From: an uncultured Prevotella sp.
GTDB taxonomy: Bacteria > Bacteroidota > Bacteroidia > Bacteroidales > Bacteroidaceae
Direction: 5' to 3'
Length of the DNA stretch: 5,885 bases
Assembly (NCBI GenBank): GCA_945863825.1
Contig: CAMBBY010000105.1
Span: forward strand, 1 to 5,885
Under the pieces are notes generated by a model, which was not told where the DNA came from, searched no databases, and saw only the letters and a list, made by a program, of their open reading frames with translations. A program made the translations under genes and the position numbers. Numbering within the stretch: the stretch's first letter is position 1; the number at the start of each line of letters is the position of its first letter. Shown one piece after another: positions 1-5,837 of this stretch.

Positions 1-47
1 TTGTCGTTTTACAAGTAAATTCCCACGAAACCCTATAGGTTGCGGAT

Positions 48-803
48 TTGAGGTTGACAAAAGAAGAGTTTGAAAATTGGAAGTCGCAATTTGCGACATC
101 CAATTCAATAGTTATGGGTGCTCGTAAAAGACCTTACGCTTTCACAGAGCAAGGAGTTGCTATGCTTAGTGGGGTTTTGAAGTCATCGACTGCTGTTGAA
201 GCAAACATCCGCATCATGCGAGCATTCGTATCTATGCGCCATTTTATGGTGAACAATGTGGCGTTTTTCCAACGATTGGAAACAATCGAATTTAATCAGT
301 TGGAGTCTAATAAGGTTCAGGCGAAGATTCTTGCTCATCAAGAAGTACAAGACCATCGCATTGACGAAATTTTCCGTCGCTTGGACGAAGGAATGTACAA
401 ACCGAAGCAAGGAATCTTCTTTGATAACCAAATCTATGATGCTTATTCCTTTGTCTCTGAACTCATAAAAAGTGCCAAGCAGCGTATCATCCTCATAGAT
501 AATTATGTGGATGAATCTGTATTGACCTTGTTGGATAAGCGAGGTGAGAATGTTTCAGCTTGCATCTATACCCAGCAGATAAACCGACAGTTTCGTCTTG
601 ATATAGAACGTCATAACAGCCAATATCCACCTATAGAGGTTACCTTGTTCCGTCGCTCTCACGACCGTTTCCTTTGCATTGATGATATAGTTTATCATGT
701 AGGTGCATCCATCAAAGACCTTGGTAAGAAGTGGTTTGCTTTTTCTAAGATGGAAGATTTCAATCCAGAGGAACTTGTGACGAGAATCAATAATGCTATT
801 TGA
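48..803 (+). CDS. ORF6N-domain protein, 5'-truncated or frame-disrupted
   Basis: The frame encodes 251 residues matching the later part of ORF6N (phage antirepressor/KilA-N-like) proteins. LTKEEFENWKSQFATS at residues 3-18, PYAFTEQGVAML at 29-40 and the helix ending MRAFVSMR are hallmarks of the domain. A polar helical linker follows (about 75-118). The C-terminal domain (about 122-251) carries HDRF at 205-208 and GASIKDLGKKW at 219-229, which resemble the PLD-like module that often follows ORF6N in Bacteroidales. The family is thought to bind DNA, often on phages or mobile elements; the role here is unknown. The usual first 50 or so residues are absent. The only upstream starts are TTG codons (48, 54), an in-frame TAG lies at 36-38, and RF..KFPRN-like residues appear in another frame at 5-31. 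The start is therefore probably not authentic. Product family is fairly sure, intactness is not. Confidence 0.8.
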   Translation: MRLTKEEFENWKSQFATSNSIVMGARKRPYAFTEQGVAMLSGVLKSSTAVEANIRIMRAFVSMRHFMVNNVAFFQRLETIEFNQLESNKVQAKILAHQEVQDHRIDEIFRRLDEGMYKPKQGIFFDNQIYDAYSFVSELIKSAKQRIILIDNYVDESVLTLLDKRGENVSACIYTQQINRQFRLDIERHNSQYPPIEVTLFRRSHDRFLCIDDIVYHVGASIKDLGKKWFAFSKMEDFNPEELVTRINNAI

Positions 804-850
804 TGTCAAATTTTGCGACTTTAAATAATTATCAAAGCTCAATCGTGAGT

Positions 851-895
851 AAAAGTGCAACGTGGCGTTGCACTTTTGTCTTGCTTTTTAGTGTG
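851..895 (+). terminator. Intrinsic terminator after the ORF6N gene
   Basis: A perfect 12-bp inverted repeat pairs 851-862 (AAAAGTGCAACG) with 866-877 around a 3-base loop TGG. It begins 48 bases after the ORF6N stop. The right arm ends in TTTT and is followed by a second T-rich stretch around 885-890. Because the left arm starts with AAAA, the hairpin could also stop transcription from the other strand. No gene converges on it here. Confidence 0.8.
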
Positions 896-967
896 CCTTA
901 ACGTATGATATTTTATTCAACCATGAAAATAATCCACGAAAAACATACAACTTATCATTATTTTCAC

Positions 968-975
968 TATCTTTG
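968..975 (+). promoter_or_regulatory. Bacteroidota -7 box TATCTTTG for the leader RNA
   Basis: TATCTTTG exactly fits the Bacteroidota sigma-ABfr -7 consensus TAnnTTTG and is followed by CA, as is common in Prevotella. A start site within about 4-8 bases downstream is expected (near 979-983). No TTG stands at the ideal -33 position about 20 bases upstream (around 945-948), so the promoter is half-supported. The AT-rich stretch 901-967 immediately upstream favours it. Confidence 0.55.
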
Positions 976-978
976 CAT

Positions 979-1370
979 CCGATACCACTCTCGCTCACGC
1001 CGTATCGAGGCATTTGGAGGTGTTTGTAGAGCTTTTTTTTAGCCGAGATGGGAAATATAAAGGTAAGTGGGATAAATGGTGTCACGACATAATATAAAGG
1101 CGTTTACTTGACGCTTTGTTCTTGACGAATCGGAACTTCGCAAACTTCGTACACAGTCTTGAGCATAGCAACGGTAGATGCCCTCGGGATGTGATATATT
1201 TCGCATCCCTTTACTGGTATGGCTTATTGCGTCTTGCGATGAGTCTTATATCCGTATAGGGAGAAGTGTATACATATCGGCGTGGGCTTCGACGTTGCTC
1301 GTTCAACTGTGTGGGCAATGCGAAGGCCTCGATTCGTGGGACGGGTAACAGGTAGAATCCCACGTTTTTT
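979..1370 (+). ncRNA. Candidate structured leader / small RNA ending in a terminator
   Basis: This gene-free stretch sits between a TATCTTTG box and a terminator with a T6 run, giving a transcript of about 390 nt. Read by eye it holds several helices. CGATAC 980-985 pairs with GTATCG 1002-1007. 1186-1194 pairs with 1201-1209, nine pairs with one G-U around TATATT. 1287-1298 pairs with 1315-1325, eleven pairs with one bulged A. The terminator stem is 1335-1341 with 1358-1364. The opposite strand has open frames at 888-1085 and 1211-1441, but these lie over the helices and look like by-products of structure and base composition. It could be an attenuator-type leader for the genes at 1436 and 1837, or a stand-alone RNA. 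I cannot assign it to a named Rfam family. The 5' end is inferred from the promoter box. Confidence 0.5.
1335..1370 (+). terminator. Intrinsic terminator at end of the leader RNA
   Basis: CGTGGGA at 1335-1341 pairs perfectly with TCCCACG at 1358-1364 around a 16-base loop. Six T residues follow (1365-1370), then ATTTTG. It lies 66 bases ahead of the first gene of the cassette and far from any upstream stop codon, so it must end, or conditionally attenuate, the leader transcript. From 1371 to 1435 I see no second TAnnTTTG promoter, only a 7-base near-miss TATTTTG at 1370-1376. That makes readthrough the simplest route to expression of the downstream genes. Confidence 0.7.
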
Positions 1371-1435
1371 ATTTTGCCGTCTGCTAAAAGTATATTAATC
1401 GCCAGTTGGGGATTCGGTGGCAAAGTATTACGAAT

Positions 1436-1786
1436 ATGCAAAAAGATTTATTAAGACAAGATGTAAATCAACAGTTGTCAGGTCGAGAGTTTGACAATTG
1501 CAGCTTTTATCGTTTGAAAGAACCAAATACATACCTATGTCTTCATAAGGGTGATTGTTGGGAAAATTCATTTATTGTGTTTCAGAAAGATGATGAAATC
1601 AAAATCATGAAAGGGGAAACCTATGAGTGGTTAGATGCAATAACGACTAATAGAGGCAAAATGGCAGAATGGTTTGATGCAGAAGAAACAAATGTAATTA
1701 ATGGTACAGAGGTAATTTCTGTAGAGATAAATGAAAAGCTAAAAAATGCAGTATTGAAATGTTTGGAAGAGATAAGTAGCAAATAG
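1436..1786 (+). CDS. Hypothetical 116-aa protein
   Basis: The ATG at 1436-1438 opens MQKDLLRQDVNQQLSGREFD and gives a 116-residue protein. A TTG 30 bases upstream (1406) is possible but adds residues of no recognisable character and lies closer to the leader terminator. There is no signal peptide or membrane segment, so a cytoplasmic location is likely. The chain is acidic to neutral, with four cysteines, a WENSFIVFQKDDEIKIMKG strand-rich centre and a charged C-terminal helix (NEKLKNAVLKCLEEISSK). I do not recognise a family. It is the first gene after the leader RNA and ends 50 bases before the start of the BspA-like gene, so the two are probably co-transcribed. A regulatory or immunity-like role would be pure speculation. 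Confidence 0.65.
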   Translation: MQKDLLRQDVNQQLSGREFDNCSFYRLKEPNTYLCLHKGDCWENSFIVFQKDDEIKIMKGETYEWLDAITTNRGKMAEWFDAEETNVINGTEVISVEINEKLKNAVLKCLEEISSK

Positions 1787-1836
1787 TGTTTTCTTTTTCT
1801 CGACTAAGAAATATGTCTAATAAAAAAATAATATTT

Positions 1837-3783
1837 ATGAAACAAAAACTACATTCTTTATTGCTCATGGTGGTATTACTGTCATGGAGCATGGTGATTG
1901 CCGCATCAGACTTTGATGATGGCATCTTGAAGTATACGATTACTTCCCCTTCAAATTTGGAGGTGCGATGTGATGGTTTGAATAGAGAGCATAGGAACGA
2001 TGAAGATGTTTCGATACCTTCTACTGTTAATTACAATAACAGAACTTATACCGTAACAGTGATAGGACAAGGTGGTTATGATTCGTATGGTTCGGGTTCT
2101 TCTAATTCTTTTAGCTCTAATTTGAAGAGTATTCAACTACCTAATTCAATAGTAGAAATAAATTCTTATTGTTTTTATAAATGCTCTAATTTGTCGGAGA
2201 TAAATATACCTAATAGTGTTACAACAATCAAAGAGAGAGCTTTCTCATGTTGTGATTTAACTTCATTGGTTATTCCTAAGAGTGTAAAGAAGATTGATGA
2301 TTATGCTTTTGGTTGGAATAAGCATTTGATGGAAGTGTTCTTTTTGGGTAGTGAAAGACCTGAAATTAGAAGTAATGCTTTTGACTATTGCCATTCAGCC
2401 TTAACTTTATACGTTCCAAACAAAGAGGCATACGGAAACGCAAAGAGAATGGTACAGTACGTTTCTTTCCCAACAAGCACCTACACCTATACAGGTATGT
2501 CTCCAAAGTTGGAGTGGCAGAACAACTTAAAAGGCTATACTGCCACATTGGAGGATGTTTCTGCTTTGGATAAGAACGTAGGCGCACATTCTACTAATGT
2601 AAAGGTAAGATATTCTAATGGGGTTGACATTACTGTAGAAATCCCTTACGAATATACGATAACTCCTGCTCCTTTGTCATTGACAGTGAATAATGCAACA
2701 CGTGAGTATGGAAATCCTAATCCTGAGTTTTCAAGTGTAATCACTGGCTTTGTAGAGGGAGAAAATGCGGAAAACCAAAATATGAAAGTGGATTATACTT
2801 GTGATGCAGATGGGCAGAGCAATGTTGGTAATTATCGTATCTTGGCTTCTGTAAACGCTCCAAACTATGAAGTAACTTATCATTATGGAACGTTGGCGGT
2901 AACTAAGGCACCACTTACATTAAAGGTAAAAAATACTTCTCGCCTGTATGGTGATGAAAATCCTCAGTTTGAGTTGATATATACTGGTTTGCGCAATAAT
3001 GAAACATCGCCAACTTGGACACAAGCCATCAAAGTCGCAACTACAGCAACCAAGAAATCTCATTGTGGAGTTTATCCTATAACTGTAAGCGGTGGAGCTT
3101 CACAAAATTACCAAGTTGTGGAATATACCAATGGTGAATTGACTGTCAGCAAGCGCCCTCTTACTGTAAAAGCTATAGATTACGAGCGTTCATATGGTGA
3201 AGCTAACCCTGCATTTAAGATAGCATACGATGGTTTTGTCAATTCGGATAACGAGAGTTGTATTTCTCCAAAGCCAACTTTGAGTTGTGAGGCAACTAAG
3301 GAATCGAATGCTGGCACTTACAATATTCTTGTAACTGGTGGTAAGGCTGATGATTATGCCATTACCTATCAATATGGTAAGTTGAAGGTAAATCCGTTGC
3401 TTTTAGGCTTCAAGGAAACTTATAATTCCGTAACCTATAATGACATGTCTAAGAGTATTTCGGACTTGGTTTTTCAGCATATTCCTGAATTGAATATGAA
3501 GTATGATATTTCAGACTTGAAAATTGATCTTTGGGCATTGGATAGTGAAAATAAATATTCTCAGCATGTTTGGAATGTTTCTTCGGGTAGTTATTCTGGT
3601 AGTTATGTTAATTATATCGCAGATGGTGCTACTGATGTGGGAAAATATATCATAACTATAACAGGTATTAAAACACCTAATCCTAATATGAAATTAGACT
3701 CTAAAACGGCTCGTGCTTATCTTACAATAGAAGAAGCTAGTAATAATTTACAGTGGAATGACGATGATGTTATAGAAGTATAA
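1837..3783 (+). CDS. BspA-like LRR/MBG secreted surface protein, N-terminal part before a premature stop
   Basis: The ATG at 1837 gives a 648-residue product with a classic signal peptide (MKQKLHSLLLMVVLLSWSM, cleavage likely after VIAA). A GTG at 1786 would add 17 residues ahead of the signal and overlaps the previous stop, so it is rejected. The domains in order are: BspA-type leucine-rich repeats, about residues 96-195 (LKSIQLPNSIVEI, LSEINIPNSVTTIKERAF, LTSLVIPKSVKKIDDYAF); an MBG/YDG-like beta module, about 215-277 (YTYTGMSPKLEW); three YGX-type MBG repeats, 278-520; and another beta-rich region to 648. Such proteins are exported surface molecules linked to adhesion, but ligands are generally unknown. 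The TAA at 3781-3783 falls inside a beta domain (LQWNDDDVIEV then stop), and the same frame continues into 3784-4185, so this is a truncated form. The region is AT-rich compared with the esterase downstream. Confidence 0.85.
   Translation: MKQKLHSLLLMVVLLSWSMVIAASDFDDGILKYTITSPSNLEVRCDGLNREHRNDEDVSIPSTVNYNNRTYTVTVIGQGGYDSYGSGSSNSFSSNLKSIQLPNSIVEINSYCFYKCSNLSEINIPNSVTTIKERAFSCCDLTSLVIPKSVKKIDDYAFGWNKHLMEVFFLGSERPEIRSNAFDYCHSALTLYVPNKEAYGNAKRMVQYVSFPTSTYTYTGMSPKLEWQNNLKGYTATLEDVSALDKNVGAHSTNVKVRYSNGVDITVEIPYEYTITPAPLSLTVNNATREYGNPNPEFSSVITGFVEGENAENQNMKVDYTCDADGQSNVGNYRILASVNAPNYEVTYHYGTLAVTKAPLTLKVKNTSRLYGDENPQFELIYTGLRNNETSPTWTQAIKVATTATKKSHCGVYPITVSGGASQNYQVVEYTNGELTVSKRPLTVKAIDYERSYGEANPAFKIAYDGFVNSDNESCISPKPTLSCEATKESNAGTYNILVTGGKADDYAITYQYGKLKVNPLLLGFKETYNSVTYNDMSKSISDLVFQHIPELNMKYDISDLKIDLWALDSENKYSQHVWNVSSGSYSGSYVNYIADGATDVGKYIITITGIKTPNPNMKLDSKTARAYLTIEEASNNLQWNDDDVIEV
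2122..2424 (+). repeat. BspA-type leucine-rich repeats (LRR_5)
   Basis: About four units of 22-25 residues follow the pattern LxxIxLPxSVxxIxxxAFxxCxxL: LKSIQLPNSIVEINSYCFYKC, then SEINIPNSVTTIKERAF, SLVIPKSVKKIDDYAF and a degenerate EVFFLGSERPEIRSNAF ending in LTLYVP. This pattern defines the Treponema/Bacteroides BspA repeat class. The array is short compared with many BspA proteins. Confidence 0.85.
2668..3396 (+). repeat. Three tandem YGX-type MBG domain repeats
   Basis: Three units of 80-82 residues lie end to end: 2668-2907, 2908-3153 and 3154-3396. Each opens with APL/RPL-[ST]-[LV] plus a valine- or alanine-containing strand, has a YG-x-x-NP-x-F core (YGNPNPEF, YGDENPQF, YGEANPAF), a T/S-NVGNY or NAGTY-like strand, and ends with YGxL-x-V-x-K or N-P. 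This matches the MBG (YGX type) domains of Bacteroidales surface proteins. The units have diverged well beyond simple nucleotide repeats, so they are old duplications rather than a recent tandem expansion. Confidence 0.85.
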
Positions 3784-4185
3784 ATGGGTAAAGCAAAAGA
3801 GCTAAATATTGCTTATGATGCGGATTTATATAGCATGTTCAATCTCGGGTTTGATGAAAGTGTCATACAAGTACGTGCTTCAAATAAGGAAACTAATCAT
3901 GCTAAATGGTATGTTGTTGGTTTGCAAGAAGGTATTACAAAATTAAGTTTCAATATCAGCTCTAGGAAGAATGATTGGGGCTTTTATAATTTTGGTAATT
4001 CTCAAACGATAACAAAAACCATTAAAGTTATAACTCCTACAGGTATTGGGCAGATTTCAAATAATAATGATGTCAAAGAAGTCTCTCGCTATTCTGCTAA
4101 TGGCCAGCGCTTAACTGCTCCAACCAAGGGCTTGAACATCGTGAAGTATAGCGATGGAAGCGTGAGAAAAGAAATGGTGAAGTAG
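3784..4185 (+). pseudogene. C-terminal remnant of the BspA-like protein (separated by an in-frame TAA)
   Basis: This frame follows the upstream stop codon directly (TAA then ATG) and is in the same reading phase. It encodes 133 residues without a signal peptide. The first part (GKAKELNIAYDADLYSMFNLGFDESVIQV) reads as the continuation of the Ig-like/beta domain begun by NLQWNDDDVIEV. Its end, YSANGQRLTAPTKGLNIVKY followed by SDGSVRKEMVK, is the common Prevotella/Bacteroides C-terminal tail resembling type IX secretion sorting domains. One full-length gene of 1837-4185 (781 sense codons plus the stop) was evidently interrupted by a nonsense change or a base-calling error. Translational restart at the abutting ATG is possible, but the product could not be exported. 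Alternatives are stop-codon readthrough or strain-level phase variation by point mutation. Confidence 0.75.
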
Positions 4186-4220
4186 AAGTTAGTGTATAAG
4201 AACAAGAATAATATAAGAAT

Positions 4221-4264
4221 AAGTGGTTGTTTCCTTTGTGGGAATAACCACTTTTCTCTTTTTT
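4221..4264 (+). terminator. Intrinsic terminator after the BspA-like gene
   Basis: AAGTGGTTGTTTCC at 4221-4234 pairs with 4240-4253 (14 pairs, two of them G-U) around the 5-base loop TTTGT. A T-rich tract from 4252 to 4264 (TTTTCTCTTTTTT) follows. It begins 35 bases after the stop at 4183-4185 and separates the surface-protein cassette from the esterase promoter. Confidence 0.85.
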
Positions 4265-4339
4265 GAGAAGCCGATTACCTGCATCAACACGTATCATTAT
4301 ACTAAAAGAGTAAAAAAGCAACAAATACCTTTCTGAATA

Positions 4340-4371
4340 TTTGGAAGTAACTAATATTTGCCTTATTTTTG
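4340..4371 (+). promoter_or_regulatory. Bacteroidota promoter of the esterase gene
   Basis: TTTG at 4340-4343 forms the -33 element. Twenty bases later TATTTTTG at 4364-4371 fits the -7 consensus TAnnTTTG exactly, followed by CA. The spacing falls in the 19-21 base range known for Bacteroides promoters. Transcription should start at about 4375-4379. The esterase start must then be the ATG at 4511, not TTG 4358 or ATG 4376 in the same frame, because those lie within or at the edge of the promoter. Confidence 0.75.
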
Positions 4372-4379
4372 CAGCATGG

Positions 4380-4469
4380 ATGAAGAAGAGAGAACAGGTC
4401 GAACTTTTTGGACCGATCAAGTCCAAGCCTGCTTGGTCGAATTCAAAGTCTGCGAGAAAAGGCAAATAA
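4380..4469 (+). CDS. Possible 29-codon leader ORF in the esterase 5' UTR
   Basis: ATG at 4380-4382 opens a 29-codon frame (MKKREQVELFGPIKSKPAWS then NSKSARKGK) that stops at TAA 4467-4469. It is in a different frame from the esterase. It begins within a few bases of the expected transcript 5' end, so translation would be leaderless or nearly so. The peptide is short and basic, with no known domain. Support is only positional, and chance is a real alternative. It spans the two competing hairpins listed for this leader. Confidence 0.25.
   Translation: MKKREQVELFGPIKSKPAWSNSKSARKGK
4408..4436 (+). other. Two overlapping, mutually exclusive hairpins in the esterase leader
   Basis: TTGGAC at 4408-4413 pairs with GTCCAA at 4421-4426 (7-base loop). 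CCAAG at 4423-4427 pairs with CTTGG at 4432-4436 (4-base loop). The two share CCAA at 4423-4426, so only one can form at a time. No U-tract follows, so a transcription terminator is unlikely. If this is real regulation it would act on translation or RNA stability. The stems are short, and chance cannot be excluded. Confidence 0.3.
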
Positions 4470-4510
4470 AACATATCTTCAATTACAAACATAAAGCAAA
4501 CAGTACAGCA

Positions 4511-5837
4511 ATGAACAAATTAAAAACTATCTATCTATCGCTTCTGTTCTTCTTGGCGATGAACATGATGGGCGGAGTGAATGCGATGGCGGAGAACTAT
4601 CCCTATCGCAGTGATTATCTTTGGCTTACCGTGCCCGATCATGCCGACTGGCTCTATCGCACTGGGGAGCAGGCTAAGGTGGAAGTAAGCTTCTACAAGT
4701 ATGGAATACCTCGTGACGGCGAGGTGAAGTATGAAATAGGCGATGACCTGCTCAAGGCTGATAAGCAGGGAAGCTTCAGACTGAAGAATGGGCGCGCCAT
4801 CGTGAACATCGGAACCCGAAAGGCTCCGGGATTCAGAGACCTGAGATTATCTTATCAGCTTGATGGCAAAACCTATCAGCATCATGTGAAAGTGGGATTC
4901 TCGGTGGATAAGATTCAGCCTTATACCCAGGAACCTAAGGATTTCGACAGTTTCTGGCAGGAGGCGAAGGATGAACTGAAGAACGTTCCCTTGAGCTACA
5001 CCAAGGAACTCGCCAAGGAATACTGTACCGATAAGATAGATTGCTATCTCGTAAAACTTCAGATAGATAAGATGGGACATGTGATGTATGGCTATCTTTT
5101 CTATCCCAAGAATGCCAGCCAGGGCAACCATCCCGTGGTGCTCACCCCTCCGGGAGCCGGCATTAAGACCATCAAGGAACCTCTGCGCAACAAGTATTAT
5201 GCAGAGAACGGATTCATTCGCTTCGAGATAGAAATCCATGGCCTCGACCCACGTCTTCCTGCCGAAACCTTCCTGGAGATAAGTAAGGGATTCAACGATG
5301 CAAACGGGGGATATCTTGCCAATGGCTTGGAAGATAAGAACCGCTACTACATGCGCCATGTGTATCAGGGATTGGTGCGCTGCATCGACTTCCTTACCTC
5401 GCTCCCTGAATGGGATGGAAAGAATGTGGCTGTGCAGGGCGGAAGCCAGGGCGGCGCCTTGGCAATTATCGCAGCAGGCTTGGATAGCAGAGTAACCCAG
5501 TGTGTGGCTAATCATCCGGCGCTCAGCGATATGGCTGCATACGTTGAGAAGGGAAGAACGGGCGGATATCCTCACTTCAATAAATATCATGAGATATTGA
5601 AGAACAAGGATTGTCTCAACACCCTGGCTTATTATGATGTGGTGAACTTTGCCCGCAAGGTAAAGGCGCCTACTTATCTTACATGGGGATATAATGATAA
5701 TACCTGTCCGCCAACCACCAGCTACGCCGTGTGGAATACCCTGAAATGCGAGAAGGAATCGCTGCTTACTCCTATCAACGAGCATTGGACAACCACCGAT
5801 ACCAATCGCAACCAGATGGAGTGGATTAAGAAGCATC
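4511..5837 (+). CDS. CE7-type acetyl xylan esterase / cephalosporin-C deacetylase family, 3' end missing
   Basis: This is an exported alpha/beta-hydrolase that probably removes acetyl groups from plant xylan oligosaccharides. ATG 4511 gives a signal peptide (MNKLKTIYLSLLFFLAMNMM, cleavage likely near NAMA/ENY) for the periplasm or surface. Residues 27-130 form an N-terminal Ig-like module, and the hydrolase follows. Ser312 lies in GGSQGG, Asp396 in WGYNDNTCPPTTSYAVWN and His425 in INEHW. The Ser-Asp and Asp-His spacings (84 and 29) agree with characterised CE7 enzymes. The conserved RG of the CE7 RGQ motif appears as HG (His243, EIEIHGLDP), so the oligomer or active-site details may differ. 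Genomic sequence stops after residue 442 (WIKKH), where related proteins are almost finished, so only a few residues are lost. Everything after 5837 is adapter. It has its own promoter and is not in an operon with the genes upstream. GC content is visibly higher than in the surface-protein cassette. Confidence 0.88.

Noticed and set aside
888..1085. Antisense 65-codon frame over the leader element
   Set aside because: It has no promoter on that strand and no recognisable domain, and it overlaps the forward promoter box and first helix. Similar short products may be annotated elsewhere as hypothetical proteins, but I judge it spurious.
1211..1441. Antisense 76-codon frame over the leader hairpins and terminator
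   Set aside because: It is read through the terminator and the 11-bp helix, whose pairing explains the sequence better than coding does. No domain is recognised.
1786..1836. GTG 1786 as start of the BspA-like gene, overlapping the previous stop
   Set aside because: The added residues precede a complete signal peptide that begins at ATG 1837, so the overlap is fortuitous.
4097..4492. Antisense 131-codon frame across the terminator and the esterase promoter
   Set aside because: It crosses a strong terminator, a promoter and the end of the BspA-like tail and has no recognisable protein features.
4358..4510. Upstream extension of the esterase frame to TTG 4358 (51 extra residues)
   Set aside because: It starts inside the promoter and would place a hydrophilic stretch ahead of a perfect signal peptide. 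ATG 4511 is the sensible start.
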